From NCBI RefSeq assembly GCF_000178995.1, contig NZ_ADVZ01000001.1, forward strand, positions 716,001 through 780,000: a stretch of 64,000 bases of DNA. Reading direction: 5' to 3'. Below the pieces are notes generated by a model, which was given only the letters and a program-made list of their open reading frames with translations, was not told the origin of the DNA and did no database searches. Positions 46,001-53,885 of this stretch are shown here, piece after piece. Within the stretch, counting starts at the first letter, position 1. Each line of letters opens with the position of its first letter. This DNA is from Afipia sp. 1NLS2 (GTDB lineage: Bacteria; Pseudomonadota; Alphaproteobacteria; Rhizobiales; Xanthobacteraceae). Position numbers and translations under genes: made by a program.

Positions 46001-46310
46001 TTGCGGACAGGCGCAGAAAAGTGTGACGATCAAGCATCACGGGATGTTGCGGCTCTACAATGATCTCAAGCGCCGCCACGAACTCTGGATGAAGGATGGT
46101 CACACGCGCTTCCTCAAGGGCGACATCAAGCAGTTGGCCTATTTCAGGGACAAGTCCCGCCGCGCAACGGTCGAGTTTGAGGTCATCATCGCGCAACCCG
46201 GTGCATCTGCAGCTGCTCTCAACGATGATGCGCTGCTGCTGCTCGGGACGACGGAGTTATACCTGAAGAAAACGGCGGCTGCCGGCTTGCGCGTCATCGT
46301 TTCGCCGTAG
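43017..46310 (+). CDS. Large SF2 helicase with probable C-terminal PD-(D/E)xK nuclease
   Basis: A 1,097-residue protein. Motif I is VVLPTGTGKTETM (residues about 165-177), motif II LVVDEAHHIT (about 275-285), motif III QFTATPFRRDER, and motif VI TLQFIGRITRKGDD. About 500 residues of unknown sequence follow. Near residue 943-985 a nuclease-like patch reads FNDDGSGEAADLVGL, then TIRLCLIHCKNAYKG, compatible with D-xn-(E/H)xK. The start was put at ATG 43017 (MSLFKKW); a GTG at 42951 in the same frame is possible. It resembles DEAD/DEAH helicase-nucleases found singly in defence islands. It does not match a named system I can confirm. Confidence 0.72.
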   Translation: MSLFKKWTRPIRLPSAPERRLRAGNNSITQTVFQEAVVSADFFESQHSGHDLIRTKLSAPFDEMLVRFPKAHRVTTPLPVLTAVDPEDYKQPSSPLELSWDRLGALETWADSPEKVLESWRNRFTFAVEDLDQGHPGLRLPQIGALHAIAAHFSVGREFEPATVVLPTGTGKTETMLADLVYRRERKILVLAPSLILRNQIGVKFSTLGVLPAAGAIPVELARPFVAKITKGISTVGHAEAIVNASNVIIATPDILKASAPDALHRLLEGCSILVVDEAHHITAATWSEVRDRFAAKKIIQFTATPFRRDERKVDGKIIFNFKLGDAQESGYYRRINLRSVEEYGDQSTRDQKIVAEAVAVLRRDRNELSLDHLLMARTRTKERAEEVWRHYRKLAPEMKPVLVYSGPGRKTGNAKSMAQLYDRSVNGSRIVVCVDMLGEGVDLPNLKIAALHDTHKSLAVTLQFIGRITRKGDDKTIGEATVVTNIADPEAERKLGDLYAEGADWDKIIKRLSEERIEQELRLQDVVAGLKSKGTLHNQLSLWNMRPRFSTQIYRTRCLTWSPTLYTQVLKSKDESWYALDEAQNLLVAVVHREEPVDWGNYQTLEETNYYLLVMWWNQANQGLFIYASDYEALRTEQLASIVTSDNARLLSGTPIFQILNNVELPLAKSLGSSRVGAISFTSYFGPNVTEGLASIEKAESELNNIACIGYENGDRVLWGGAKRKGKVWQQRAGTLAEWVEWCGRTWQKVSAEKASAPNITEDFLRPLRLTSPHNSYPIAIEWGEHAQNAFSDQFVFFGTTSIPLYLVDLEVAAVQQDGSIDIRLSSETLSATYRLSISNGFPAGYQHTKVSGPDVGFKKKNKEVVPLDEHLAVDPFVVRYADGTYSYNCYHIPTSLNAGRFPAARLESWPWKNIPLNQESMGKSRDANTIQHYAFQRLKADFDLVFNDDGSGEAADLVGLKEIDEKTIRLCLIHCKNAYKGVISQDIQNFYVLCGQAQKSVTIKHHGMLRLYNDLKRRHELWMKDGHTRFLKGDIKQLAYFRDKSRRATVEFEVIIAQPGASAAALNDDALLLLGTTELYLKKTAAAGLRVIVSP

Positions 46311-46569
46311 CACGTCCCCAGTCAGGCTATGTCCTGCCGACGCGGCATGGGCCGTTCTCCAAAAGCCCGGCTCCCAATCAATCCAAATCTGTTCATCTGT
46401 CCGGCACCCACTCCAATCAGTTCGCGCCCCAGGGTTGCACTCGCCGGTGCTGCACTTTCCGGATCTCCTGAACACGGCGTGCGCAGCGCAGAACATAATC
46501 GGCCGATCATCCGATCTCGCCACATAACACGACCGTGCCCATCACATAACTAAAGTCGGTACGGCGACC
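46311..46569. other. Intergenic region before the SigF-type promoter
   Basis: About 260 bp from the helicase stop to the promoter site. No gene or hairpin supported. Confidence 0.35.
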
Positions 46570-46594
46570 GTAACCTTTCCGAAGATCGATCGAA
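46570..46594 (+). promoter_or_regulatory. SigF-type promoter (VKOR-radical SAM-methyltransferase operon)
   Basis: GTAACC (46570-46575), a 15-nt spacer beginning TTTC, and CGAA (46591-46594), 77 bp before the VKOR start. It shares the pattern GTAAC(C/T)-N15/16-CGAA with four other sites in the window, all upstream of genes around sigF. Consistent with the Caulobacter SigF consensus GTAACC-N16-CGAA as I recall it. Confidence 0.7.
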
Positions 46595-46670
46595 CCGTCT
46601 TATTGATGCCGCCGTACCGACTTTGCTGGGTCGCTGCGGCGATCGAAGGCACCGAGGGGTCGTCGAGACA

Positions 46671-47066
46671 ATGAGTTCCTCCCGCTACATCGCATTCACC
46701 GTCGCAGCGGCAAGCGCAGCCGCAATGTTCTACGTCGGCCTGTACCAGAGCCGTCTGGTCGGTCGCCTCATCTGCCCATTCCTCGGCGAGCAGTGCGAGG
46801 GCGTTGCCGACGCACCGTTCGCGCGGCCCTTCGGCATTCCGGACGGCTACATCGGCGCCGCCCTGTACATCGTCATTCTTGGCCTGCTGATCGCACCGCC
46901 TGCGCGATGGACCTGGATCGCGCTGCTCGTCCTCGCCGTGACCGCGACGGCGGCAAACGTGCTTGGGATCCGCGATATGATGAACTTCGGCGGTTACTGC
47001 TTCTACTGCCTCACGACCGCCGCGCTGTCGCCCGTCCTGCTATGGGCAATCTGGAAGTTCGGGTAA
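46671..47066 (+). CDS. Vitamin K epoxide reductase (VKOR)-family membrane protein
   Basis: A 131-residue membrane protein with four hydrophobic segments. The loop cysteines are in CPFLGEQCEG and the active-site pair in GGYCFYCLTTAAL. Bacterial VKOR proteins oxidise periplasmic thioredoxin-like proteins and reduce quinone, supporting disulfide formation. ATG 46671 has no strong ribosome-binding site beyond GAGGGG at about 46655. It begins the operon led by the SigF-type promoter, with the radical SAM gene 17 bp downstream. Confidence 0.85.
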   Translation: MSSSRYIAFTVAAASAAAMFYVGLYQSRLVGRLICPFLGEQCEGVADAPFARPFGIPDGYIGAALYIVILGLLIAPPARWTWIALLVLAVTATAANVLGIRDMMNFGGYCFYCLTTAALSPVLLWAIWKFG

Positions 47067-47083
47067 ATGTCAAAGGAAACGGC

Positions 47084-48625
47084 ATGGACATCAAGAGGCG
47101 CGCCGCAGTCGGCCGAGGTCCGGCTCTGGAGGGAGGCATGCCCGCTCGGCGCGTCGATTCGGACTACATCTTCCACGAACTCACCCGCAGCATCTGCCCG
47201 TTCTGCAAGACGGTGATCGATGCCAAGATTTTGCTGCGCGACAACAAGGTCTACATGAGCAAGCGTTGCCCGCACTGCGGTCCGTTCATGGCGCTCATCT
47301 ACGAAGACGCGCAGGCATATGTGTCGTTCGCCCGCTTCAACAAGCCTGGCACGATCCCGCTGGCGTACGGCACGCAGCACGACAAGGGCTGCCCGCACGA
47401 TTGCGGACTCTGTCCCGACCACGAACAGCACGCCTGCCTCGGAATCATCGAGGTAAACAGCGCGTGCGACATGAACTGTCCGCTCTGCTTCGCGGACGCG
47501 GCGCCGGGCTTCAGCCTCACGATGGAGGAAGTCGAGCAGATGCTCGACGACTATGTCCGCACAGAAGGTCAGCCTGAAGTCGTCCAGTTCTCCGGTGGCG
47601 AACCGACGGTGCACCCACGGATTATCGACTTCGTCCGCGCCGCCTATGCCCGCGATATCCGCTTCGTCATGCTAAACACCAACGGCAAGCGCATCGCCCG
47701 CGACGACAGGTTTCTCGCTGAACTCGAAACGGTCCGTCCCTCGTTCTACTTCCAATTCGACGGTTTCGAGCGGGAGACCTACCGCGCGATCCGAGGCGAG
47801 CCCGACATCCTCGAAGAGAAGCTGCGCGCTCTCGACCGCCTGGCGCAGATCGGTCTCGACGTGACCATCGTCCCCGCCATCGAGCGCGGCATCAACGAGC
47901 ACGAGATCGGCCGCATCGTCGACTTCGCCATCGAACATCCGGCAATCCGCGGCATCACCTTCCAGCCCGCCTTCCACGCTGGCCGGCACGGCTCCCACGA
48001 CCCGATGCAGCGCATGACGATCCCCGACATTGTCCGGATGATCGAGGCACAGACCGCCGGCAAGTTTATCGCCTCGGACTTTGTCCCGGTGCCGTGCTGC
48101 TTCCCAACCTGCAATTCGGTGACCTATGCGTTCGTCGAGGGCACCAAGGTCACGCCGCTGCCGCGCATCGTCGATGTCGGCGACTATCTCGACTACATCA
48201 CGAACCGCATCGTGCCGGATTTCAGCCGGGAAGTCAGGACCGCGCTCGAGGGACTCTGGTCCTCGTCCTCCGTCGCCGGCTCCGACGCGTCGGAGCGACG
48301 ACTCGAGATTACGTGTCAGACCTGCGAGCTTCCGGACGGTCTAGCCATCAACAGCATTGCAAAGAACATGATTATGATCATGCTCCAGGATTTCATGGAT
48401 CCCTGGACCTTCAACCAGAAGAACGCGATGAAGTGCTGCAAGGAGTTCTTGCTGCCGGGTGGCAAACAGGTCCCGTTCTGCACATTCAACACCGTCGGCT
48501 ACCGCGAGCAGGCACGCGCGCAACTGAACGCAATGGAGCCGGAGCGCCGCCAGGCGCGTAAGGAGGGCCGACCCTATAAGCCGAAGCCGATCGTCTTCGA
48601 CTTCGGCGACAAGCGCGCTCGATGA
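47084..48625 (+). CDS. Radical SAM enzyme of the Tes (tetraether lipid synthase)-like group
   Basis: A 513-residue radical SAM protein with all Cys groups of the Tes/MJ0619-like family: N-terminal ICPFCKTVIDAKIL with KRCPHCGPF, then GCPHDCGLCPDHEQHACLG, the radical SAM SACDMNCPLCFADA (CxxxCxxC) and FSGGEPTVHPRI. The C-terminal half has VPVPCCFPTCNS, ITCQTCELPDG, and AMKCCKEFLLPGGKQ with PFCTFNTVGYREQA. ATG 47084 in frame with a nearby AAGGAAA. In archaea Tes joins phytanyl chains by C-C bonds; bacterial members act on unknown lipids or other substrates. It overlaps the methyltransferase by 4 bp. Confidence 0.85.
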   Translation: MDIKRRAAVGRGPALEGGMPARRVDSDYIFHELTRSICPFCKTVIDAKILLRDNKVYMSKRCPHCGPFMALIYEDAQAYVSFARFNKPGTIPLAYGTQHDKGCPHDCGLCPDHEQHACLGIIEVNSACDMNCPLCFADAAPGFSLTMEEVEQMLDDYVRTEGQPEVVQFSGGEPTVHPRIIDFVRAAYARDIRFVMLNTNGKRIARDDRFLAELETVRPSFYFQFDGFERETYRAIRGEPDILEEKLRALDRLAQIGLDVTIVPAIERGINEHEIGRIVDFAIEHPAIRGITFQPAFHAGRHGSHDPMQRMTIPDIVRMIEAQTAGKFIASDFVPVPCCFPTCNSVTYAFVEGTKVTPLPRIVDVGDYLDYITNRIVPDFSREVRTALEGLWSSSSVAGSDASERRLEITCQTCELPDGLAINSIAKNMIMIMLQDFMDPWTFNQKNAMKCCKEFLLPGGKQVPFCTFNTVGYREQARAQLNAMEPERRQARKEGRPYKPKPIVFDFGDKRAR

Positions 48626-49419
48626 GCATCCCCGAAGCCCCGTCAGAGACGATCAAGCGCTGCTGCGCCGCGGCCTACGACCACGACGCAGTCCGGATCT
48701 TGGTCGGCGATACGCTGCACCCCGGCGGCGCGCGGCTCACCGAACGGATGGGCCAGCTCTTGAGTCTGACGCCGGCTTCCCGCGTGCTGGACGTCGCGTC
48801 GGGGCGCGGCGACGGCACGCTAGTGCTCGCCGCGCGCTTTGGCTGCGAGGTCGTCGGTCTCGACTTCGGACGGCGGAACGTGGAAACAGCGACGAACGCA
48901 GCGAGAGAACGAGGGCTCGCCGACAAGGTCACGTTCTACTGCGGCGACGCCGAGAAGCTTCCGTTCGCCGACGGAGCGTTTGACGCCGTCTTGTGCGAGT
49001 GCGCACTGTGCACGTTCCCGGATAAGCCGATGGCCGTCGCCGAATTCGCCCGCGTGCTGAAGCCGGGCGGACGCGTCGGCATCAGCGACCTCACGCGCAG
49101 CGGCCCGCTGCCCCGGGAGCTCGAAGGCCTTGCCGCCTGGATCGCCTGTGTCGCGGACGCACGACCGCTCGACGAGTACCGCGCGCTGCTCGCCGGCGCC
49201 GGCCTGGCTGTCGGCGTGACGGAACTGCACGACGGCGCTCTGGTCGACTTCGTGGACGCGATCTGGATGCGGCTTTTCACGACCGAGATCATGGTCGGAC
49301 TGAAGAAGATCGACCTGACCGGCCCCGACCTCGCCGCGGCCAAGGACATCGTTCGGCACGCGCTCGCCGCGGCCAAGTCTGGCGTCCTCGGCTACGCGAT
49401 CGTGACGGCCGCGAAATAG
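48622..49419 (+). CDS. Class I SAM-dependent methyltransferase
   Basis: A 265-residue methyltransferase of the UbiE/ArsM-like fold. The N-terminus IKRCCAAAYDHDAVRILVGD with TLHPGGARLTERM precedes motif I VLDVASGRGDGTLVLAARFG; motif II is VVGLDFGRRNV, and LPFADGAFDAVLCECALCTF fits motif IV. The paired N-terminal Cys and the CECALC motif resemble some arsenite methyltransferase-like proteins, but the ArsM cysteine set is not complete. It overlaps the radical SAM gene as ATGA, so the two enzymes probably act on the same or linked substrates, for example a methylated lipid. Confidence 0.82.
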   Translation: MSIPEAPSETIKRCCAAAYDHDAVRILVGDTLHPGGARLTERMGQLLSLTPASRVLDVASGRGDGTLVLAARFGCEVVGLDFGRRNVETATNAARERGLADKVTFYCGDAEKLPFADGAFDAVLCECALCTFPDKPMAVAEFARVLKPGGRVGISDLTRSGPLPRELEGLAAWIACVADARPLDEYRALLAGAGLAVGVTELHDGALVDFVDAIWMRLFTTEIMVGLKKIDLTGPDLAAAKDIVRHALAAAKSGVLGYAIVTAAK

Positions 49420-49428
49420 TCGGCAGCC

Positions 49429-49713
49429 TCAAGGGACGACTTTCACGCCTTTCCAGAAAGCAACTTTGCAGGCGATGTTGGCAGCCGCCGGTCTCGGATT
49501 CGGGTAGTATCACGCGGCGTCGGCGTTCTCGCGATCCCCGACCTTCACGGTGTAGTATTTCGCCATGCCCTTCCACGGACACACGCTGGTGGTGGCGCTC
49601 TCTCTGAAATGCTCCGGCGACAGTGCTCCCGAAGGGAAATAGTGGTTGCCTTCGACGACCACGGTCTGGTCGGATTGTGCGATCACGACGTCGTTCCAGA
49701 TTGCCTTGGGCAT
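49429..49713 (-). pseudogene. DUF427 protein with in-frame TGA at a conserved Trp
   Basis: From ATG 49713 the frame reads MPKAIWNDVVIAQSDQTVVV, then EGNHYFPSGALSPEHF, SVCPWKGMAKYYTVKVGD and ENADAA, where a TGA stop (49510-49512) appears. The same frame continues straight on with YYPNPRPAAANIACKVAF and WKGVKVVP, stop at 49429. DUF427 proteins have DAAWYYPxP at that point, so TGG became TGA. The rest of the domain (about 94 residues in total) is intact, suggesting a recent nonsense change or a sequencing error. The role of DUF427 is unknown. Confidence 0.8.
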
Positions 49714-49785
49714 GGCATACTCCTAACCGAGCATGTCGATGAGCGGACGATAGCCGCGGTCAGCGAGCAGCTGCGCGGCGACCGG

Positions 49786-50454
49786 CTAGTCGCGGATCGA
49801 GGGCCGCGGCGCGATCCATTGGATCATGCGGCGTCCAAACAGACCCCCGAGACCGACGAACATCATCGCCGTCCCGATGTTGAACATGATGATCATGAGC
49901 GTCGCATCTCCCGAATGGAAGAACGACAGGGCCGTCGCGGTGATCGCGGCCACCGACAGACTCCCCATGACCGCCACCGCGGTAGGGCGCAGCGGCGCCG
50001 CATACCGCAGCATGATAACCATCGCGAGCGACAGCGGCAGGCCGGTAAGCACCAACGTGGCGAGACATCGGCTCGTCTCGCCGAGGCCGACCCCGTCCGG
50101 CCCCATCGATACCCATTGCGTGAGGCACTGGTAGCCGATATTCGCCAGCCAAAGAACAACTGCAGGTGCCGGCAGAAGGAGCCACAGGCGCGAGCGGTCC
50201 GGCAGGCTCACCAGGAAGGCGGCGACCGCGGCGAGCACGCCCGTCAGGATCGCCCCGATCATGCCGGCGGCGAACGAAAGATCGTGAATCCGCGTCGCGA
50301 GATCTGGACGGATCCCCTGGCTGACCGCCACGAGACCCACGACCACCGTCGCGAGCAGAAGCCAGCACGCGGCGCGCGTCACCGGAGGACGCAGCCGGCG
50401 TACCGGCTTCAAGTTCTTCGAGAGAGATTCGATGAGATCGGGTGTCGCAATCAT
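49786..50454 (-). CDS. nrsF: NrsF-like membrane anti-sigma factor (DUF1109)
   Basis: A 222-residue protein with six predicted membrane spans (for example TRAACWLLLATVVVGLVAVS, MIGAILTGVLAAVAAFLVSL, GLPLSLAMVIMLRYAAPLRP) and the DUF1109 start MIATPDLIESLSKNLKPVRR. NrsF-type proteins hold an ECF sigma factor at the inner membrane until a stress signal, such as chromium or cadmium in Caulobacter, releases it. The start overlaps the sigma-factor stop by 4 bp. Its gene is the last of the bufferin operon. Confidence 0.88.
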   Translation of the reverse strand: MIATPDLIESLSKNLKPVRRLRPPVTRAACWLLLATVVVGLVAVSQGIRPDLATRIHDLSFAAGMIGAILTGVLAAVAAFLVSLPDRSRLWLLLPAPAVVLWLANIGYQCLTQWVSMGPDGVGLGETSRCLATLVLTGLPLSLAMVIMLRYAAPLRPTAVAVMGSLSVAAITATALSFFHSGDATLMIIMFNIGTAMMFVGLGGLFGRRMIQWIAPRPSIRD

Positions 50455-51083
50455 GGTTCGCTCCGATCGCCGAGAATCTTCCGCAGGCGCTTCACCGCCC
50501 GGTGCACGTTCACCTTCAGTGCCGCGATCGACATACCGCTCGCGGTCGAGGCCTCCTTCAGCGACATCTCCTTGAGCTTGAGTAGTTGTACCGCTTTGCG
50601 CTGCATGGGGGGAAGCTCGTCGATCGCCTTTTCGAGTTCGTGTCTGTCGGGTGTCTCTTCAAGGTTCGCCTGAGGCTCGGCAAAGGTTTCATGCTCTGGT
50701 ATCAGCGGCGTTTCCCGGTCGCGCCGGCGTCCCTGCCGCCGGAGCCGGTCGATGAACCGCCGGTTCGCGATCGTCACGAGCCACGGGCCGAATGGCCTGG
50801 TCGGATCGAATGTGTGCCGGATTGCGTGGACGGTTAGCAGGACGTCCTGCACCGCGTCCTCGACGTCGCTGGGGTCGCGATGCCGCCGCGCCGCCAGCGA
50901 ACGCAGGTAGGGAGTGATTTCCCGAAGGAGGCGCCGATAGGCCGACCTGTCGCCGTCCTGGGCATGAGCCATCAGGATCGCCCAGTCGGTATCGTGGATC
51001 GTGGGTCCGGGGACGGCATGCGCGGCGTCGCCTTCGCAGCCGACGAGCCTGAGTTGCGGAGGCCGCTCGTTTCGCTCGGTCAT
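50451..51083 (-). CDS. sigF: ECF sigma factor of the SigF group
   Basis: A 210-residue ECF sigma factor. Region 2 reads DPSDVEDAVQDVLLTVHAI with PFGPWLVTIANRRFIDRLRR; region 4 reads ELPPMQRKAVQLLKLKEMSL and EASTASGMSIAALKVNVHRA. The NrsF-type gene directly downstream identifies it as the SigF/ECF16 class, which in Caulobacter uses a GTAACC/CGAA promoter. Five such sites occur in this window. It lies within the operon bufA-bufB-bufC-doxX-sigF-nrsF, so it is positively autoregulated. Overlaps the doxX stop by 4 bp. Confidence 0.92.
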   Translation of the reverse strand: MTERNERPPQLRLVGCEGDAAHAVPGPTIHDTDWAILMAHAQDGDRSAYRRLLREITPYLRSLAARRHRDPSDVEDAVQDVLLTVHAIRHTFDPTRPFGPWLVTIANRRFIDRLRRQGRRRDRETPLIPEHETFAEPQANLEETPDRHELEKAIDELPPMQRKAVQLLKLKEMSLKEASTASGMSIAALKVNVHRAVKRLRKILGDRSEP

Positions 51084-51592
51084 GGACGGCCTCCGTCAGT
51101 GACTCGACGGCGTCGACACAGCGAGGCGGCGAGATGGTCGAGCGAAAGCTTGCCGGGACCGATCGCCATGAGGGCCACAGCGAGCGCCGCCCACGGCAGG
51201 TGGAAGTTCGCCCACCCCTCCGGCACGACCAGTTGGATCACTCCCGTCATGACCAGGAGTGCAAGCGCGCTGAAACGCGTCGCGAATCCCAGGATCAGCA
51301 AGACCGGCAGCACGATCTCCGCGATACCGTCGAAGTACGCGAACACGGCGGGAAAAGGAAAATCGTACGCGTGTCCGAGGATGTGCAGCTTGAACTCATC
51401 TTCGAAGAGGAACGACGCCGCCGGCGACAGAGACAGGAAGCCGTCCCACTTCGTCAATCCCGATTTGAAGAACGGCAGCGCCAGAGCGATGCGAAGCACC
51501 GGCGGCGCCACAACGAGGGCGACCCGCGCGAGGCGCTCCACGAGGTCCTGCACGACATCTTCGATGGTCGATATGGTCGAAAAAGCGCTCAT
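51080..51592 (-). CDS. DoxX-family membrane protein
   Basis: A 170-residue integral membrane protein. It has the DoxX core LRIALALPFFKSGLTKWDGF, then FPAVFAYFDGIAEIVLPVLL and ILGFATRFSALALLVMTGV, with about four spans. DoxX proteins often accompany redox and metal-stress genes and may form complexes with membrane thiol or superoxide systems. It overlaps both neighbours by 4 bp. Here it is a routine accessory gene of bufferin operons. Confidence 0.88.
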   Translation of the reverse strand: MSAFSTISTIEDVVQDLVERLARVALVVAPPVLRIALALPFFKSGLTKWDGFLSLSPAASFLFEDEFKLHILGHAYDFPFPAVFAYFDGIAEIVLPVLLILGFATRFSALALLVMTGVIQLVVPEGWANFHLPWAALAVALMAIGPGKLSLDHLAASLCRRRRVTDGGRP

Positions 51593-52377
51593 GTCCGTAG
51601 CGGCTTCTGCGCAAACCCGAAACCAACCACCGCGCCCACCCGGATCAGATCTGACAAATTCGCCGAAAGATCGAAACTCGGGTCGGCGGCAATAGCTTGC
51701 TCGAAAGCGGCAAGCACCGGCCTTCCGGATGCGAGCGCATGGATGAACTCCGGACTGCCATTCGGAATCGATCGAATCTCCACGCCGGCCTCCGGCCGGA
51801 CGAGAAGCGCGTTTTCGCCGCCGACCGCCAAATCGACCGGACCAGGAACGCCGCCTTCGACGTTCATCTGCCAGATCGTCAACGCGGGAAACGGTGAGCG
51901 TACGATCCGGACTGCCGGATGCAGTACCAAGGTGACGGCAGGAAGTCGGTCCGATGCGATGTCCGCGAACGCCGAAAGACTGATCGGCAAGGCTTCGGCC
52001 GCGTGATAAGCCTCCGTCCAGGCCCGCTCGATGCGCGCCACATCAGCCAGATATGGCAGCACGGATGCGGGTTTGAACCGGCCGATGAAGTCCGGGAGGC
52101 CCGCGCCGTAGTCGAACAGCATCGGCGACCGGGGCAAATCAACGACAACATAGGCGCGTGCCAAGGTGTTGAAGAATTCCGACCCGACGATGCGGTGCAC
52201 GGCGGGATAGGCGTCCTTCAATGTCTGCGTCAGGCCGACGATCACGTTGTTGCGATAGACGGCAAAGCGCCGCGAACTCGGTCTTCCGTCGGGGCCGACT
52301 AGCCCGGCCGGCGTCGGGAGCGTGGGATCGAGCAACGCGGCCGCAAAAGCGCGTTGCCTCTCAGCGAGCGACTGCAT
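51589..52377 (-). CDS. bufC: BufC-like DUF2063 domain protein
   Basis: A 262-residue protein with the DUF2063/HvfC-BufC N-terminal domain: [37 protein letters not shown] and [20 protein letters not shown]. In RiPP systems of this kind it partners with the DUF692 enzyme to present the precursor peptide. ATG 52377 chosen; it overlaps the bufB stop by 17 bp. It does not contain cofactor motifs. Confidence 0.85.
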   Translation of the reverse strand: MQSLAERQRAFAAALLDPTLPTPAGLVGPDGRPSSRRFAVYRNNVIVGLTQTLKDAYPAVHRIVGSEFFNTLARAYVVVDLPRSPMLFDYGAGLPDFIGRFKPASVLPYLADVARIERAWTEAYHAAEALPISLSAFADIASDRLPAVTLVLHPAVRIVRSPFPALTIWQMNVEGGVPGPVDLAVGGENALLVRPEAGVEIRSIPNGSPEFIHALASGRPVLAAFEQAIAADPSFDLSANLSDLIRVGAVVGFGFAQKPLRT

Positions 52378-53248
52378 GACGCGGCGTCTCCAGTCGGTTG
52401 GCAAACATGATCGTCTCGGCCCGTTCGGCTTCGTGCGCGAGCGTCGGCCAGGCCGGCACGTCAGCATCCCATTCGATCAGCGTGGGCACCGGGCCGATAA
52501 GCCGCGCCGTCAGTTCGTAGAGATGCCAGACAGCATCTTCGACCGGACGGTCGTGGCTGTCGATGAGCAGCGGCCTCGCCTCCTCGTCCTCCTGCCTGGT
52601 ATTGCCGGCGAGATGAATCTCTTTGACGCGCGCGAGCGGATACCCCTCGATGTAGGCGACTGGATTCCACTGCTGATTGGTCGACGCGACGAAGACATTG
52701 TTGACGTCGAGCAGCAGGCCGCAGCCGGTGCGCCGGGCTACCTCGGCGATGAAGTCCGTCTCCGTGTAGGCGCTCTCGGCGAACGCGACGTAGGTCGACG
52801 GATTTTCAAGAAGCATCTCGCAGCCGAGCGCGGTCTGGATCTGATCGATATGCTCGACCACCCGCTTGAGCGTCTCGACGGTGTATGGCAGCGGCAGCAG
52901 ATCGTTGAGGAAACCCACGTCGTGCGAGGACCACGCCAAATGCTCGGAGAACAGGCCAGGCGTGTAGCGCCGCCTCATATCTCTCAGCCGCGCGATGTGG
53001 TCTTCGTCGAGCGGCCGGTCCGCCCCGATCGAGAGTCCGACGCCGTGAAGAGACAACGGGTAGCGTTCCCGAATGGCCGACAGATACCGGTGCGGCGGAC
53101 CTCCCGCGCCCATGTAGTTCTCCGCATGCACCTCGAAGAAGCCCACATCGGGCAACGTGTCGATGATCGTGCGATAGTGCTCGGCCTTGAGGCCGACGCC
53201 GGCGCGCGCCGGTATGCGATCTTCTAGCGATGACGAAGGATTGCGCAT
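52361..53248 (-). CDS. bufB: BufB-like DUF692 iron enzyme
   Basis: A 295-residue DUF692 protein (MbnB/BufB family, TIM-barrel with a multi-iron centre). Metal-ligand segments are visible: [74 protein letters not shown] and [11 protein letters not shown]. Known role: post-translational conversion of precursor Cys residues to oxazolone- or thiooxazole-type copper ligands. Here it presumably modifies the BufA product encoded 48 bp upstream. Overlaps the bufC gene start. Confidence 0.92.
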   Translation of the reverse strand: MRNPSSSLEDRIPARAGVGLKAEHYRTIIDTLPDVGFFEVHAENYMGAGGPPHRYLSAIRERYPLSLHGVGLSIGADRPLDEDHIARLRDMRRRYTPGLFSEHLAWSSHDVGFLNDLLPLPYTVETLKRVVEHIDQIQTALGCEMLLENPSTYVAFAESAYTETDFIAEVARRTGCGLLLDVNNVFVASTNQQWNPVAYIEGYPLARVKEIHLAGNTRQEDEEARPLLIDSHDRPVEDAVWHLYELTARLIGPVPTLIEWDADVPAWPTLAHEAERAETIMFANRLETPRHAVAR

Positions 53249-53296
53249 GGCGACCTCAAGGATAGAAGGCGGGCCGTCACGCCCGCCCGGGTTTCG

Positions 53297-53638
53297 TCAG
53301 GCCTTCGGGGTGAGGCTTCCGGCCCCCTTCGGCGTGTGCATCGTGGTGCAGGTGCCCTTGGGCTCGAGCTTGAACGCGTTGCCCTGATAGTCAACGGCGC
53401 TGGTGCCGGCGCAGGTCGTCCCAGCTCCGGCGTAGCAGTCATTCTGTCCCTTCAGGGCGACGCCAAAGCACTTCTCCATTTTCCCGCCCGCCATCGCCTT
53501 CATGGTCTGGGCCTGCTTCTCCTTCATCATCTTTTCCATGTCGGCCTTGCTTTGCGCGGTGGCGGACGTGGCGGCGAGCGTTCCGATGGCGACGGCGAAC
53601 GCGCCGGCCACCATTGCGTTAAGCGTGCGATTGGACAT
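53297..53638 (-). CDS. bufA: BufA-like bufferin precursor (DUF2282)
   Basis: A 113-residue secreted small protein of the DUF2282 family. The signal peptide [20 protein letters not shown] is followed by a Lys/Met-rich segment and the conserved core [35 protein letters not shown] and PKGTCTTM: four cysteines at the typical spacing. Bufferins are copper-chelating peptides made in response to metal excess. ATG 53638 has AGGA upstream. It is the first gene of the operon and has the SigF-type promoter 83 bp before its start. Confidence 0.9.
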   Translation of the reverse strand: MSNRTLNAMVAGAFAVAIGTLAATSATAQSKADMEKMMKEKQAQTMKAMAGGKMEKCFGVALKGQNDCYAGAGTTCAGTSAVDYQGNAFKLEPKGTCTTMHTPKGAGSLTPKA

Positions 53639-53720
53639 TCGAGTTCCTCCAGGTTCTGGGCGACTTTGCGAAGTGCATGGCCGCAAGTCCGACGGGCTGT
53701 TACTCCCGTCTGTACCGATG

Positions 53721-53745
53721 TTCGCCGCAACGTCCGAAAGGTTAC
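53721..53745 (-). promoter_or_regulatory. SigF-type promoter (bufA operon)
   Basis: On the minus strand: GTAACC (53745-53740), 15-nt spacer starting TTTC, CGAA (53724-53721). It stands 83 bp before bufA ATG and would drive bufABC-doxX-sigF-nrsF, giving sigF autoregulation. Confidence 0.78.
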
Positions 53746-53885
53746 CTTCGCAAATGTGCGGTCTCCGCCGTCTCCCATCGGTTCGTGGGGAACACTCGCT
53801 CCGGCATTCCCGTCCGCGTTATCGAGATCGCAACGAGATGGGATATCGCAGCGCCATTTTCTCCTTCGGTTCAAAATCGGCGGCG

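Noticed and set aside
43017-46310. Assignment of the giant helicase to Hachiman (HamB)
   Set aside because: No DUF1837 HamA partner is next to it; the divergent neighbour is an HTH protein, and the C-terminal part looks nuclease-like.
47084-48625. Assignment of the radical SAM protein to GrsA/B (GDGT ring synthase)
   Set aside because: No B12-binding domain is visible; the Cys pattern fits the Tes group better.
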